Below are positions 33,344-42,034 of a stretch of 42,034 bases of DNA, one piece after another. The stretch comes from Deltaproteobacteria bacterium. Lineage in GTDB: Bacteria; Desulfobacterota; Dissulfuribacteria; Dissulfuribacterales; UBA3076. The position numbers and the translations under genes were made by a program. Every line of letters begins with the position of its first letter. The stretch's first letter is position 1. The stretch covers positions 1 to 42,034 of the forward strand of contig PQXD01000019.1 in NCBI GenBank assembly GCA_003194485.1. Reading direction: 5' to 3'. The notes below the pieces were generated by a model. The model had not been told where the DNA came from. It worked only from the letters and a program-made list of their open reading frames with translations, and did no database searches.

Positions 33344-33842
33344 ACTGCGATTTTTCGACGCTTCTGCCCCGGCATTTTGCCCTGGATACGGAAACACGCA
33401 AGGTTTCCAGACCATCAAATGTGGCATGCATTACATTGTGTGGATTATTGGAGCCGAGGCACTTGGTCAGTATATCATGAATTCCCGCCGCCTCCATGAT
33501 TGCTCTTACTACCGCCCCGGCTATGACCCCGGTACCTGGTGATGCAGGTTTCAACAAAACCCTGCCCGCACCAAAATGACCTGTTACTTCGTGAGGTATG
33601 GTTTTGCTTACCATTGGTATCTGAATCATAGACTTAATGGCCTTCTCGCGAGCCTTTCTGAGTGCCTCAGGAACTTCTCTGGCCTTTCCCATGGCGAAAC
33701 CGACTCTTCCCGCCCCATCACCTACCACCGAAAGAGCACTGAAGCTGAAGCGCCTTCCGCCCTTGACTACCTTGGCCACCCTGTTAATATAAACTATCTT
33801 TTCTATCAGCTCTTGTTCGTTTTTTATATATTCTTCCTGCAA
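33312..33842 (-). CDS. rpsE: 30S ribosomal protein S5 (TTG start)
   Basis: Fidelity protein at the mRNA entrance. The TTG at 33842 gives 176 residues ([26 protein letters not shown]) and is preceded by AAGGAGGT 5 nt away, better than the in-frame GTG codons further up. The double-stranded RNA-binding N-domain and the C-domain ([23 protein letters not shown]) are intact. The C-terminal 20 residues ([13 protein letters not shown] end) differ from the family consensus and overlap the putative rpmD, which hints at a frame change near its end. Confidence 0.96.
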   Translation of the reverse strand: MQEEYIKNEQELIEKIVYINRVAKVVKGGRRFSFSALSVVGDGAGRVGFAMGKAREVPEALRKAREKAIKSMIQIPMVSKTIPHEVTGHFGAGRVLLKPASPGTGVIAGAVVRAIMEAAGIHDILTKCLGSNNPHNVMHATFDGLETLRVSVSRAKCRGRSVEKSQYDYSAESPEI

Positions 33843-33951
33843 CGACACCTCCTTAAGGCCAGCAACTACCACCCATTACACCTGACACTTCATGCTTCCT
33901 GACAGATGTCAGGCTTTCGCAGGATTCACCCGCTGGCAAATCGAGCCCGAA

Positions 33952-34323
33952 TCAGAAATCAAGGCCGGCTTCCCTGGCCGCCTCTGCGAGGGCCTTTACT
34001 CGGCCGTGATATAGATATCCGCCACGGTCAAACGCCACCGCGTTTATACCTTTTCCTTTGGCCCTTTGGGCAACAATCCGGCCGACTTCTTTAGCAACTG
34101 CCGTTTTGTCTCCAAGATCCCCTGCCTTGTTTCTGATCTCAGGGGTCAAGGAGGAAGCAGACGCGATTGTAATGCCTCGTTCATCATCAATAATCTGAGC
34201 ATATATGTGTTTACTGCTCCGGAAAATTGCCATCCGTGGACGATTTCCCGTCCCTGATATGCGCTTACGTATGTGCTGTTTGCGCCTTAAACGCGCTTTC
34301 AGCTTAGGGCTTGTCTTTGCCAT
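33952..34323 (-). CDS. rplR: 50S ribosomal protein L18
   Basis: 5S rRNA-binding protein of 123 residues: the basic start ([25 protein letters not shown]), [19 protein letters not shown], and the C-terminal [26 protein letters not shown] are typical. It is followed by a 109-nt gap to rpsE, which contains a small CCTGAC/GTCAGG hairpin at 33898-33913 but no gene. Confidence 0.97.
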   Translation of the reverse strand: MAKTSPKLKARLRRKQHIRKRISGTGNRPRMAIFRSSKHIYAQIIDDERGITIASASSLTPEIRNKAGDLGDKTAVAKEVGRIVAQRAKGKGINAVAFDRGGYLYHGRVKALAEAAREAGLDF

Positions 34324-34370
34324 AATTACTTAACCATACACACTGTTCCAGATGGTTCCGAAATCCATAG

Positions 34371-34916
34371 CTACTGTGCAGCAGCCTTTCCGGCTTTGCG
34401 GATTATACGTTCATCAGCATAACTGATTCCCTTGCCTTTATATGGCTCCAGCGGCCTGAGAGATCGGATTCTCGAAGCAGTGAGCCCCAAAAGCTCCTTA
34501 TCATATCCCTCCAGGATCAGACTGATTTGTTTTTGCCGTTCTACCCGGGCCTTGATTCCTTCAGGAAGAGGAAATTCTATCGGATGAGAATAGCCCAAGT
34601 GAAATACCAGCTTGTTGTCCTTTTCTTCAATTTTGTAGCCGACTCCTGTTAATAGAAGCTCCCGTGTAAATCCTTTTGTGACCCCGATTACCATGTTATT
34701 TATAAGTGTCCGGCACAACCCATGTATTGAACGGCCCAGCCTTGTATCCTCGGCTCTCCTGACTATCAGCTGTTCCCTATCTCTTTCAACGATTGCCAGG
34801 GGATGTACTTCCAGACTCAAGGTGCCCTTGGGGCCCTGGACAGTAATGATACGTCCATCTATGGTAATTTTGGCCTCCGAAGGCACATTTATTGGTTTTT
34901 TACCTATTCGAGACAT
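34371..34916 (-). CDS. rplF: 50S ribosomal protein L6
   Basis: Factor-binding-site protein of the 50S subunit. The ATG at 34916 gives 181 residues beginning MSRIGKKPINVP, the family start; an in-frame TTG at 34937 would add seven residues. Two L6 repeats are visible, the second ending in the RIRSLRPLEPYKGKGISYADE signature. It lies 14 nt after rpsH. Confidence 0.97.
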   Translation of the reverse strand: MSRIGKKPINVPSEAKITIDGRIITVQGPKGTLSLEVHPLAIVERDREQLIVRRAEDTRLGRSIHGLCRTLINNMVIGVTKGFTRELLLTGVGYKIEEKDNKLVFHLGYSHPIEFPLPEGIKARVERQKQISLILEGYDKELLGLTASRIRSLRPLEPYKGKGISYADERIIRKAGKAAAQ

Positions 34917-34930
34917 AAAAAAATTCCAGA

Positions 34931-35326
34931 CTACCAAATGGCGCAGACAACTTCTCCGCCAACATTATTTTTCCTGGCCTGGGCATCGGTCATGATACCC
35001 TTTGATGTAGAAATCACCGCAGTACCGAGCCCGGCTCTTATCCTTGGAATTGCGTCCTTCTTACAATATACCCGTCGTCCAGGTGTGCTTATCCGCTTTA
35101 ATCCAAGAATAACAGGTTGCCCGTCTGAGTATCTCAGAAACAACCGAAGAATTTTCTGTCGTCTGTCTCTGTAGATACGAAAGTTGCTTATATAACCTTC
35201 TTTTTTAAGTAGTTTCGAAATTCCTATCTTAAAATTAGAGAAAGGGATGTCAACCCTATCATGCTTTGCCTTATTGGCATTTCGGAGCCGTGTAAGCATA
35301 TCCGCTACAGGATCAGTCATAGACAT
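34931..35326 (-). CDS. rpsH: 30S ribosomal protein S8
   Basis: 16S central-domain binder of 131 residues; in E. coli it represses the spc operon. It has DPVADMLTRLRNANKA near the start and the C-terminal signature GTAVISTSKGIMTDAQARKNNVGGEVVCAIW. GGGAGA stands 8 nt before ATG 35326; a second ATG two codons on is also possible. Confidence 0.97.
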   Translation of the reverse strand: MSMTDPVADMLTRLRNANKAKHDRVDIPFSNFKIGISKLLKKEGYISNFRIYRDRRQKILRLFLRYSDGQPVILGLKRISTPGRRVYCKKDAIPRIRAGLGTAVISTSKGIMTDAQARKNNVGGEVVCAIW

Positions 35327-35359
35327 AAAAAAATCTCCCGAAAGTATGGAATTATACAG

Positions 35360-35545
35360 CTACCAACTGGCTTTGGTGACCCCTGGAATTACACCCTGTG
35401 AGGCCATTTTCCTGAAACATATTCTGCATAAGCCAAATCTTCTGATAAAGGCACGTGGACGGCCACAAATCGGGCATCTATTATATTTTCTGACATCAAA
35501 TTTTGGTTTCCTCTGTACCTTATATATCAACGCCTTTTTAGCCAA
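35360..35545 (-). CDS. rpsN: 30S ribosomal protein S14, type Z (TTG start)
   Basis: The short 61-residue zinc-binding S14 with C24, C27, C40 and C43 in CPICGRP and CRICFRK. It starts at TTG 35545, (M)[12 protein letters not shown], with a strong GGAGGG shortly upstream and no nearby ATG in frame. It is the only S14 in the window. Confidence 0.97.
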   Translation of the reverse strand: MAKKALIYKVQRKPKFDVRKYNRCPICGRPRAFIRRFGLCRICFRKMASQGVIPGVTKASW

Positions 35546-35565
35546 AGATCCCTCCTCAACGAATT

Positions 35566-36105
35566 CTACTTACGAAACGGCATTCCAAGAGCATCCAATA
35601 AGTACCGAGCTTCGTCATCAGTTTTGGCGCTGGTAACCACCGTTACATTCATTCCCTTGATCTTGTCTATCTTGTCATAGTCGATTTCCGGAAAGATAAT
35701 CTGCTCCTTAATGCCCAATGTGTAATTACCCTTTCCGTCAAAGGCCTTCGGCGATATACCCCTGAAGTCCCTGATCCTGGGAATGGCAATGTTAATCAGT
35801 TTGGTGAGAAAATCATACATTCGTTGTCCTCTGAGGGTCACGCGACACCCTACAGGCATCCCTTCTCTCACCTTAAAGGCTGCGATTGATTTCCTGGCCC
35901 TGGTAATGACCGGCCTCTGTCCGGATATAAGGGTCAATTCTTCAACTGCGGAGTCTAATATCTTTGGATTTTCAATTGCCTCGCCAAGTCCCATATTCAA
36001 GATCACCTTCTCGATTTTTGGAACCTGGTGGAAATTCTTATATCCAAAATGTTCCATTAATCCTGGAACACATTCTTTTTTATATCTCTCTTCCAAGAGG
36101 ACCAT
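35566..36105 (-). CDS. rplE: 50S ribosomal protein L5
   Basis: 5S rRNA-binding protein contacting the P-site tRNA. With ATG 36105 it has 179 residues, the usual length, starting [21 protein letters not shown] lies 9 nt upstream. Family motifs: [16 protein letters not shown], [21 protein letters not shown] as [20 protein letters not shown], and the C-terminal [17 protein letters not shown]. Confidence 0.97.
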   Translation of the reverse strand: MVLLEERYKKECVPGLMEHFGYKNFHQVPKIEKVILNMGLGEAIENPKILDSAVEELTLISGQRPVITRARKSIAAFKVREGMPVGCRVTLRGQRMYDFLTKLINIAIPRIRDFRGISPKAFDGKGNYTLGIKEQIIFPEIDYDKIDKIKGMNVTVVTSAKTDDEARYLLDALGMPFRK

Positions 36106-36126
36106 GCCTGAATGCCTCCACAAGGC

Positions 36127-36462
36127 CTACTTTTTTTCTGTCGGGATGACCTCTCCGCACTTCTTGCAGACGCGGACTTTATCCCCATCTTCCAGTATCT
36201 TTCTGGATATTCGCGTTGATTCGGTACATTTGGGGCAAATCAACAACAAATTAGACAAATGGATGGATGCTTCCTTCTCTAAAATGCCGCCACTTGTACC
36301 GGGCCCCGGGCGTGTATGGCGTTTGACCATCTGTGCACCCTCAACAAGCGCCCTTCCTTTTGCAGGCAAAATGGAGAGTATCTTGCCGACCCTGCCTTTG
36401 TCCCGGCCGGCCTTTACCATTACCCGGTCATTTTTTCTCAGATATGTCTTTACGCTCTTCAT
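36127..36462 (-). CDS. rplX: 50S ribosomal protein L24 with zinc-ribbon tail
   Basis: Early assembly initiator for 23S rRNA. The KOW domain (DRVMVKAGRDKGRVGKIL) opens the 111 residues. The C-terminal part carries CPKC and, later, CKKC (residues about 77-80 and 100-103), a zinc-ribbon form found in some bacteria but absent from E. coli. GGGAGA precedes the ATG. Confidence 0.96.
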   Translation of the reverse strand: MKSVKTYLRKNDRVMVKAGRDKGRVGKILSILPAKGRALVEGAQMVKRHTRPGPGTSGGILEKEASIHLSNLLLICPKCTESTRISRKILEDGDKVRVCKKCGEVIPTEKK

Positions 36463-36480
36463 CGACCCGATCTCCCTGAA

Positions 36481-36849
36481 CTAAAGCACCTCGGGTGCAA
36501 GCGATATTATCTTCATGAAACGTTTTGCCCTGAGCTCCCTGGCCACTGGTCCGAAAATTCTGGTGCCAACCGGTTCTCCGTATTGATTTACCAAAACCGC
36601 TGCATTCTCGTCGAATCGTATCCAGGAGCCATCAACCCGTGGTATCTCTTTTTTGGTCCGTACTATAACGGCTTTAACCACATCACCTTTTTTCACTTTG
36701 GAATTTGGTATGGCCTCCTTGACCGAGACAATTACTATATCCCCTATGCTTGCAACACGCCTACGAGTTCCGCCTAAGACCCTAATACAGCACACGCGTT
36801 TTGCACCTGAATTGTCGGCGACATTTAATAATGTTTCTTGCTGGATCAT
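36481..36849 (-). CDS. rplN: 50S ribosomal protein L14
   Basis: Intersubunit-bridge protein of 122 residues with [18 protein letters not shown] at the start, [19 protein letters not shown] and the C-terminal [24 protein letters not shown], all standard. AAAGGACAGGA precedes the ATG. It follows rpsQ by 29 nt. Confidence 0.98.
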   Translation of the reverse strand: MIQQETLLNVADNSGAKRVCCIRVLGGTRRRVASIGDIVIVSVKEAIPNSKVKKGDVVKAVIVRTKKEIPRVDGSWIRFDENAAVLVNQYGEPVGTRIFGPVARELRAKRFMKIISLAPEVL

Positions 36850-36878
36850 GATATGATCCTGTCCTTTCTTTTCCTGTC

Positions 36879-37151
36879 CTAGAGAGCCTTCTCAATAACT
36901 TCTCTAACAAGCCAACGTTTGCGTCGACTCATAGGTCGGTACTCTTCTATCAGAATTTTGTCGCCAATTCCGCAGCTATTACCTGCATCATGAGCCATGT
37001 ACTTCTTTTGTTGCTGTATATACTTGCCGTATACCGGATGCCGGACTCGCCGAACGACCTTAACAACCACTGTCTTGTCCATCTTATTGCTGGCAACAGT
37101 GCCAATAAGCATCCTGCGGGATTTCCTGCCGGCATTCATGCTACTCTCCAT
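36879..37151 (-). CDS. rpsQ: 30S ribosomal protein S17
   Basis: Early-binding OB-fold protein of 90 residues: [33 protein letters not shown] and the [19 protein letters not shown] end. Start is ATG 37151 with GGGG upstream, or ATG 37139 four codons later with GGAG 6 nt away; both are plausible. It begins 2 nt after the rpmC stop. Confidence 0.96.
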   Translation of the reverse strand: MESSMNAGRKSRRMLIGTVASNKMDKTVVVKVVRRVRHPVYGKYIQQQKKYMAHDAGNSCGIGDKILIEEYRPMSRRKRWLVREVIEKAL

Positions 37152-37153
37152 TG

Positions 37154-37357
37154 CTATACCCCGGAATCAGCAATTTTCTCTGCCAATACTGTTTTGGTTC
37201 TTGCTATCGATCGCCTCACGGCACGAATCCTCATTACATTTTCCAATTGGTGAGTAGCCTGCTGAAACCGCAGATTAAAAAGCTCTTGCCGAAGATTTTT
37301 TTCTTTTTGCTGAATTTCTTCTGTGCTCAGTTCCCTGAGTTTGTCAGCTACGCTCAT
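37154..37357 (-). CDS. rpmC: 50S ribosomal protein L29
   Basis: Small two-helix protein (67 residues) at the polypeptide exit, docking site for trigger factor and SRP in the family. [32 protein letters not shown] and the [20 protein letters not shown] end are typical. It overlaps rplP by 4 nt (ATGA). Confidence 0.97.
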   Translation of the reverse strand: MSVADKLRELSTEEIQQKEKNLRQELFNLRFQQATHQLENVMRIRAVRRSIARTKTVLAEKIADSGV

Positions 37358-37770
37358 AACATTTCACTCCTGGCGACAATCTTGGTGGGAACCGGAAGCT
37401 TATATTGTGCCAGCCTCAGGGCGGCCCTGGCAGAAGCCTCATCTACACCCTCCATCTCATAAAGCATCCTGCCTGGCTTAACCACTGCTACCCAACAATC
37501 CACTGAGCCCTTACCCTTGCCCATTCTGGTCTCGGCGGGCTTACTGGAGACAGGCTTATCCGGAAATATTCGTATCCATATTTTTCCACGGCGTTTTACG
37601 CGCCTCGTGATAGCTATCCGGGCGGCCTCTATCTGCTGGGCCTTGATCCTGCCGCGACCGATGGCTTTAAGGCCGTAATCGCCAAAGGACAGCTTATTTC
37701 CCCGTTGTGCCATGCCTCTTATGCGGCCTTTCTGTTGTTTGCGGTATTTGACTTTCTTCGGGCTAAGCAT
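37354..37770 (-). CDS. rplP: 50S ribosomal protein L16
   Basis: Late-assembly protein near the A site (138 residues). It starts with [46 protein letters not shown] and the [24 protein letters not shown] signature are intact. GGGGG is just upstream of ATG 37770. Twelve nt separate it from rpsC. Confidence 0.98.
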   Translation of the reverse strand: MLSPKKVKYRKQQKGRIRGMAQRGNKLSFGDYGLKAIGRGRIKAQQIEAARIAITRRVKRRGKIWIRIFPDKPVSSKPAETRMGKGKGSVDCWVAVVKPGRMLYEMEGVDEASARAALRLAQYKLPVPTKIVARSEML

Positions 37771-37782
37771 TTATTCCCCCAA

Positions 37783-38442
37783 CTATATCTCTATTGCAGC
37801 AACTTCAGACTCTTTGTCAGGCAGAACTTCTCCCTTGAACACCCAAACCTTGATACCTATTACCCCATAAGTAGTCATTGCTTCAGCCTGGCCGTAATCA
37901 ATATCCGCCCTAAGGGTATGCAGCGGTACCCTGCCATCGAGATACCATTCGGTGCGGCACATTTCAGCGCCACCCAGACGCCCGGAGCTCGCAATCCTTA
38001 TACCCTGTGCGCCGAACTTGCGTGCTATGCTTATAGCCCTCTTCATGGCCCTCCGGAAAGAAATGCGCCGTACAAGCTGACCCGCAACGTTTTCAGCTAC
38101 CAGTTGAGCGTCTATTTCCGGTCTTCGGACTTCTGTAATGTCAATCATTACCCGACGTCTGATCATTTTTTCCAAAGACCGTTTCAGGCTCTCAATTTCC
38201 ACACCCTTCTTGCCAATAATTATCCCTGGACGCGCGGCGAAGATACGGATGCGTAATCTCTGTGCAGCCCTTTCTATTTCAATTTTTGATATTCCTGCAT
38301 GATAGACCTGATTCTTAATGAACTTTCTGATCTTGTAGTCCTCAAGGATCAGGGCAGGATACTCCTTCTCGGCAAACCAGCGCGAGTCCCACGTGCGCGT
38401 TATCCGCAGTCTCAGACCGATCGGATTTACTTTTTGACCCAA
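37783..38442 (-). CDS. rpsC: 30S ribosomal protein S3 (TTG start)
   Basis: Head protein lining the mRNA entry channel. A TTG at 38442 gives 219 residues beginning (M)[17 protein letters not shown], exactly the family start; AGGAGG lies 5 nt before it. The in-frame opening at 38466 would add eight atypical residues. The KH domain ([19 protein letters not shown]) and the C-terminal [31 protein letters not shown] signature are visible. Confidence 0.97.
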   Translation of the reverse strand: MGQKVNPIGLRLRITRTWDSRWFAEKEYPALILEDYKIRKFIKNQVYHAGISKIEIERAAQRLRIRIFAARPGIIIGKKGVEIESLKRSLEKMIRRRVMIDITEVRRPEIDAQLVAENVAGQLVRRISFRRAMKRAISIARKFGAQGIRIASSGRLGGAEMCRTEWYLDGRVPLHTLRADIDYGQAEAMTTYGVIGIKVWVFKGEVLPDKESEVAAIEI

Positions 38443-38484
38443 GGCATCCTCCTGTAACCGTACCACTTTTTGACAGAGAGTGAA

Positions 38485-38817
38485 CTATTCTTCATCCAAT
38501 ACCACCATTATATGAGAAAAACGATGCTGTATTCTGCAGGCCCTGCCCATTGCCCTGGGACGAAATCTCTTCAGTCGTGGGCCTTGATCCACCGCGATTT
38601 TTTTAATGTACAGAATATCCACATCGATATTTGGATTTTGATCCGCATTGGCCAAAGCTGATTCAACCACCTTTTTAATTATCCTGGCGCCCTTTTTGGG
38701 CATGTAATTCAGGATCTGCAAGGCCTCTCCAACAGATTTGCCTCGAACGACATCGGCAACCAGCCGAGTCTTTTGCGGAGAAATTCTTAAGTATTTGGCA
38801 ACTGCCCTGGCTTCCAT
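38485..38817 (-). CDS. rplV: 50S ribosomal protein L22
   Basis: Protein lining the exit tunnel (110 residues). MEARAVAKYLRISPQKTRLVADVVRGKSV and the KRFRPRAMGRACRIQHRFSHI tunnel loop and strand are typical. AGAGGG precedes the ATG. Confidence 0.97.
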   Translation of the reverse strand: MEARAVAKYLRISPQKTRLVADVVRGKSVGEALQILNYMPKKGARIIKKVVESALANADQNPNIDVDILYIKKIAVDQGPRLKRFRPRAMGRACRIQHRFSHIMVVLDEE

Positions 38818-38832
38818 TGGTGCTATGCCCTC

Positions 38833-39117
38833 TTACTTCTTCCGGATCCTGGATTTTTTATCAACAGCGTGGCCGTAATAGGTGCGGGTCGGCGAAAACT
38901 CGCCAAGCTTATGTCCAACCATATTCTCAGTAATGAATACAGGGATAAATTTCCGTCCGTTGTGCACAGCAAAGGTGAGACCCACCATTTCAGGCACAAT
39001 CATGGATCGCCTGGACCATGTCTTGATGACACGCCTGTCTTTGGTCTCAACGGCCTTAAGCACTTTTTTCATAAGGTGATCATCAACAAAAGGACCTTTC
39101 TTTACCGACCTTGGCAC
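38833..39117 (-). CDS. rpsS: 30S ribosomal protein S19 (GTG start)
   Basis: Head protein (94 residues) that binds next to S13. Begins (M)[14 protein letters not shown], with a GTG at 39117 and GGAG 8 nt upstream. The signature [34 protein letters not shown](S)PTR is present. Confidence 0.97.
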   Translation of the reverse strand: MPRSVKKGPFVDDHLMKKVLKAVETKDRRVIKTWSRRSMIVPEMVGLTFAVHNGRKFIPVFITENMVGHKLGEFSPTRTYYGHAVDKKSRIRKK

Positions 39118-39140
39118 CTGTTTTCTCCTATTTCCAAAGA

Positions 39141-39974
39141 CTACTTCTTTTTATGCCTGCTTCGTACTATGAATGAATCACTGGGCTTGTTCTTCTTCCT
39201 CGTGCGATAACCCTTTGCCGGCATTCCCCACGGACTGCATGGATGCCTGCCGCCGGAAGATTTCCCTTCACCACCCCCCATGGGATGGTCAACAGGATTC
39301 ATGGCTACTCCGCGCACCCTGGGGCGTCTGCCAAGCCACCGGCTCCTGCCGGCCTTGCCTAATTTGATATTTTCATGATCGAGATTTCCTACCTGGCCAA
39401 CAGTGGCCCGGCAGGTATTGAGAAACATTCTTACTTCTCCACTTGGAAGGCGCAATTGTACGTATTTACCTTCCTTGGCCATTATCTGGGCCGAACTGCC
39501 GGCACTTCTTACTATCTGCCCGCCCTTGCCTGGACGCAATTCCACGTTATGGACCAAAGTACCCAGGGGAATATTCTTTAAAGGCATGCAATTCCCTGGA
39601 TGTATGTCCGCCACGTCGTCAGACACAACGAACTCACCGGTCTTGAGTCCCAGAGGGGCCAGAATGTATCTCTTTTCCCCGTCAACATATTGCAAGAGGG
39701 CGATCCTCGAGGACCTGTTGGGATCATACTCTATGGCAGCCACTTTTGCAGGCACACCGAGTTTATGTCTCTGAAAATCTATAGTCCTGTATTTACGCTT
39801 GTGCCCACCACCTCTGTGCCTGGCAGTCATTCTCCCGCAGGAGTTTCTGCCGCCGCTGCGCTTGAGGGACTCAACCAGCGATTTCTCAGGGGCCTTATCA
39901 CTAATTTCGCGGTCCACCAATACGGTCATGCCGCGCCTGGCCGGAGATGTCGGTTTGTATTTTTTAATCGGCAT
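39141..39974 (-). CDS. rplB: 50S ribosomal protein L2
   Basis: Largest and most conserved 50S protein (277 residues), needed for peptidyl-transferase activity and subunit joining. [14 protein letters not shown], the OB and SH3-like domains, and the essential [17 protein letters not shown] loop are intact. The ATG overlaps the rplW stop by 1 nt (TAATG). Confidence 0.98.
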   Translation of the reverse strand: MPIKKYKPTSPARRGMTVLVDREISDKAPEKSLVESLKRSGGRNSCGRMTARHRGGGHKRKYRTIDFQRHKLGVPAKVAAIEYDPNRSSRIALLQYVDGEKRYILAPLGLKTGEFVVSDDVADIHPGNCMPLKNIPLGTLVHNVELRPGKGGQIVRSAGSSAQIMAKEGKYVQLRLPSGEVRMFLNTCRATVGQVGNLDHENIKLGKAGRSRWLGRRPRVRGVAMNPVDHPMGGGEGKSSGGRHPCSPWGMPAKGYRTRKKNKPSDSFIVRSRHKKK

Positions 39975-40264
39975 TATACACCTTCAAAGAACTCGATACT
40001 TTCCCCGGGATACAGCCTTACAACGGCTTTTTTAAAACTTGGGCGTTTACCTGTAAATCGACCGACTCTCTTGGGCTTTCCTTTGACCTTGATGGTCTGA
40101 ACAGACAGGACTTTCACTTTAAAGATCTTCTCCACTGCAGTCTTTATCTCGATTTTATTTGCCTTTTGGTCCACCTTGAAGGCCAACTGGTTTGCCATTT
40201 CTTTCTGTAAGGTGGCCTTCTCGGTAATCAGCGGGACCTTTATCACCGAATACAGTTCCTTCAT
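39974..40264 (-). CDS. rplW: 50S ribosomal protein L23
   Basis: Exit-site protein and chaperone dock (96 residues): [18 protein letters not shown] near the start, the RNA-binding basic loop [21 protein letters not shown], and the [10 protein letters not shown] end. It overlaps rplD by 4 nt (ATGA), so the pair is translationally coupled. Confidence 0.97.
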   Translation of the reverse strand: MKELYSVIKVPLITEKATLQKEMANQLAFKVDQKANKIEIKTAVEKIFKVKVLSVQTIKVKGKPKRVGRFTGKRPSFKKAVVRLYPGESIEFFEGV

Positions 40265-40884
40265 GGCTGCAGCCTCTCCTCGATCACTCCGACAGCCGGT
40301 TCCTTGATTATCACATATTCGTATTTTAACAAATCATACACATTAATACCTCTCAAGGGCAGAATCTTGACATTGGGAATATTACGCGAGGACAGTTCCA
40401 ATATCTGATCCGGTGTGTCGGTTACTATTACGGCCTTCTGTATATCAAAACGGTCAAGCAGGCGCTTCATATCTTTGGTTTTTATTTGCTCCAGGCCAAA
40501 ATCCCTGAGGACCAGGAGACGATCACCCTCGATCTTTGTGCTTAACGCCATCCTCAGCGCCAAGCGGCGGACCTTTTTAGGCAGGCCGTAGCTGTAATCC
40601 CTTGGCTTCGGACCAAATACCGAGCCGCCTCGCTTCCATAAGGGCGACTTGTTGCTGCCTGCGCGGGCCCGGCCGGTTCCTTTCTGACGAAAAGGCTTCT
40701 TTCCGCTTCCGCTGACTTCGCTGCGCGTCTTTACGCAAGCGGTACCGGCCCGTTTCCCGGCCATCTGCCACCTGACTACTTCATGGAGTATCCCTCTCCT
40801 GGGTATCACACCAAAGACGGCATCACTTACTGTCAGTTCACCGACCTTCTCTTTCTGTGCGTTATAAACTGCCAGGGTTGTCAT
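40261..40884 (-). CDS. rplD: 50S ribosomal protein L4
   Basis: Tunnel protein of 207 residues; in E. coli it also represses the S10 operon. The long RNA-binding loop is recognisable (residues about 45-95, with KKPFRQKGTGRARAG and GGSVFGPKPRDYSY). The ATG at 40884 follows GGAGACAGGG. Confidence 0.97.
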   Translation of the reverse strand: MTTLAVYNAQKEKVGELTVSDAVFGVIPRRGILHEVVRWQMAGKRAGTACVKTRSEVSGSGKKPFRQKGTGRARAGSNKSPLWKRGGSVFGPKPRDYSYGLPKKVRRLALRMALSTKIEGDRLLVLRDFGLEQIKTKDMKRLLDRFDIQKAVIVTDTPDQILELSSRNIPNVKILPLRGINVYDLLKYEYVIIKEPAVGVIEERLQP

Positions 40885-40901
40885 GGATTGCCCTGTCTCC
40901 T

Positions 40902-41531
40902 CTATTTTATTAGCACATATACAAGTTGATTAATGGAACCCGGAACACACCCCTTAACCAACAGCAGGTTCTCATCAGGCCGCACGTCAACAACCATGGA
41001 ATTCTTCACGGTAACACGTTTTCCTCCCATGCGACCAGGCATCTTTTTGCCCTTGATGACCCTGGATGGAGTGGCACTCTGCCCAACAGAGCCTACTGCT
41101 CTGTGATGTTTGGATCCATGGCCCATAGGACCCCTGGAAAATCCGTGACGCTTAATAGTGCCAGCAAAACCGCGACCTTTACTCACTCCGGCTATGTCCA
41201 CCAGTTGGCGGATTTCCAGATCCTTCAGTGTAAGGACCTGGCCTACATCAAAGGCTTCAGGATCCTTGACTGATATCTCCCTGATATAGCGAAAGCCGTG
41301 GGACAGCCCGGCTCTCTTTACATGTCCCTGCTCCGGAAGATTCAACCTGCCTAAAGGCCTTGGGGAAAATCCGAATTGCAAGGCGTTATAGCCCTCTCTC
41401 TCCGCTGTCTTCTTTTGGAGCACGGTACAGGGACCGACCTCCAGCACCGTAACCGGGACGACCTGACCGTCCTCGGAAAAGACCTGGATCATTCCTACCT
41501 TGCGGCCCATCATGCCTGATAAATTCGACAT
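40902..41531 (-). CDS. rplC: 50S ribosomal protein L3
   Basis: Early assembly protein near the peptidyl-transferase centre (209 residues). [17 protein letters not shown] opens it; the basic loop ([31 protein letters not shown]) holds the conserved Gln that is methylated in E. coli. Starts 27 nt after rpsJ. Confidence 0.98.
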   Translation of the reverse strand: MSNLSGMMGRKVGMIQVFSEDGQVVPVTVLEVGPCTVLQKKTAEREGYNALQFGFSPRPLGRLNLPEQGHVKRAGLSHGFRYIREISVKDPEAFDVGQVLTLKDLEIRQLVDIAGVSKGRGFAGTIKRHGFSRGPMGHGSKHHRAVGSVGQSATPSRVIKGKKMPGRMGGKRVTVKNSMVVDVRPDENLLLVKGCVPGSINQLVYVLIK

Positions 41532-41558
41532 TGCTGCTTCTGTCCCCGTCCTTAATCT

Positions 41559-41873
41559 CTATAGCTTAATTTCAACATCCACCCCAGCAGACAATTCCAA
41601 CTTCATCAAGGCGTCTATTGTCTGTTGTGTAGGCTCCAGAATATCTATGAGTCTCCTGTGGGTACGGATCTCAAACTGCTCCCTTGACTTCTTGTCTACA
41701 TGGGGAGAGCGCAATACAGTATAGCGCCTAATAGAAGTAGGTAACGGGATTGGCCCGCCAAGACGGGCTCCGGTCCGTTTTGCCGTATCTACAATTTCAC
41801 CTACAGACTGATCAAGCTGCTTGTGATCATATGCCTTGAGACGAATTCTTATCCTCTGGGTTGGGACTATCAT
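41559..41873 (-). CDS. rpsJ: 30S ribosomal protein S10
   Basis: First gene of the S10 cluster; also acts as NusE in antitermination. The 104 residues include [23 protein letters not shown] and the signature [36 protein letters not shown]. The ATG at 41873 is 34 nt after the tuf stop, so both share a transcript and no promoter is needed between them. Confidence 0.98.
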   Translation of the reverse strand: MIVPTQRIRIRLKAYDHKQLDQSVGEIVDTAKRTGARLGGPIPLPTSIRRYTVLRSPHVDKKSREQFEIRTHRRLIDILEPTQQTIDALMKLELSAGVDVEIKL

Positions 41874-41907
41874 CCCTCATTCCTCAATTCTTAACTGGTG
41901 AATACAT

Positions 41908-42034
41908 CTACTCCACGATCTTGGTTACCACGCCGGCCCCGACCGTCCGGCCGCCTTCACGGATCGCAAACCTGACTCCCTCTTCCATGGCAATGGGCTG
42001 GATCATCGAGACCTCAAGAGATACATTGTCCCCT
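41908..42034 (-). CDS. tuf: Elongation factor Tu, C-terminal fragment
   Basis: The window ends inside this gene. About 42 codons are present, reading [19 protein letters not shown] and then [22 protein letters not shown] to a TAG stop. This is the end of domain III of EF-Tu, which delivers aminoacyl-tRNA to the ribosome. The tuf-rpsJ order is typical. Truncation is due only to the window edge. Confidence 0.96.
   Translation of the reverse strand, partial: GDNVSLEVSMIQPIAMEEGVRFAIREGGRTVGAGVVTKIVE

Noticed and set aside
33898-33913. CCTGAC/GTCAGG hairpin between rplR and rpsE as a terminator
   Set aside because: The stem is only 6-7 bp and no T run follows on the - strand; the genes are evidently one operon.

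Overview
The window reads as chromosomal DNA of a Desulfobacterota-type (deltaproteobacterial) anaerobe. I infer this from the ilvB-ilvN-ilvC-psd-pssA-leuA gene order, the short archaeal-like LeuC/LeuD pair, the 421-residue class II aldolase, the DUF2760 and DUF5752 proteins, and intergenic runs of GAACCCTGAAC-type repeats. No rRNA, tRNA or CRISPR array was seen. I did not assign a genus.

Layout. Positions 1-7.6 kb (mostly + strand): ilvD, a small unknown gene on the - strand, hisB, a putative lipoprotein, an RNase II/R-type RNB protein, a DUF2760 membrane protein and a HEAT-repeat protein. Positions 7.6-11.2 kb (- strand): a three-gene trehalose-type operon (DUF5752, TreT-like GT4, OtsA-like GT20). 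Positions 11.5-14 kb (+ strand): an Hsp20 gene with its own promoter and terminator, a gene-poor stretch full of hairpins and repeats, a secreted WxxGHW-repeat protein, and a VapBC toxin-antitoxin pair with an operator-like inverted repeat. From 14 kb to the right edge every recognised gene is on the - strand.

The - strand block starts at the right edge with the 3' end of tuf. It runs through the S10, spc and alpha ribosomal clusters (rpsJ to rplQ, with secY, infA, rpmJ and rpoA). Without a break it continues into ilvB, ilvN, ilvC, psd, pssA, leuA, leuC, leuD, leuB, asd, fba, rsmD and coaD. The rplQ stop codon lies inside the start of ilvB (8-nt overlap), so the translation machinery and branched-chain amino-acid genes are physically joined. 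Together with ilvD at the left end, the window encodes the shared Ile/Val pathway (IlvBN, IlvC, IlvD) and the full leucine branch (LeuA, LeuCD, LeuB). Phospholipid head-group genes (pssA, psd) sit in the middle.

Points of interest. Five genes of the ribosomal block (rpsC, rpsN, rpsE, secY, rpsD) appear to start at TTG, and two (rpsS, rpsM) at GTG. rpmD is either very divergent or decaying and overlaps rpsE. adk and map are missing between secY and infA, where a perfect hairpin sits instead. The gaps of the ilv-leu block are filled with long perfect hairpins and a MITE-like repeat that has a second, inverted copy near 12.5 kb. The TreT/OtsA pair has no visible phosphatase but comes with an uncharacterised DUF5752 protein, which makes it the best candidate here for an undescribed pathway variant.
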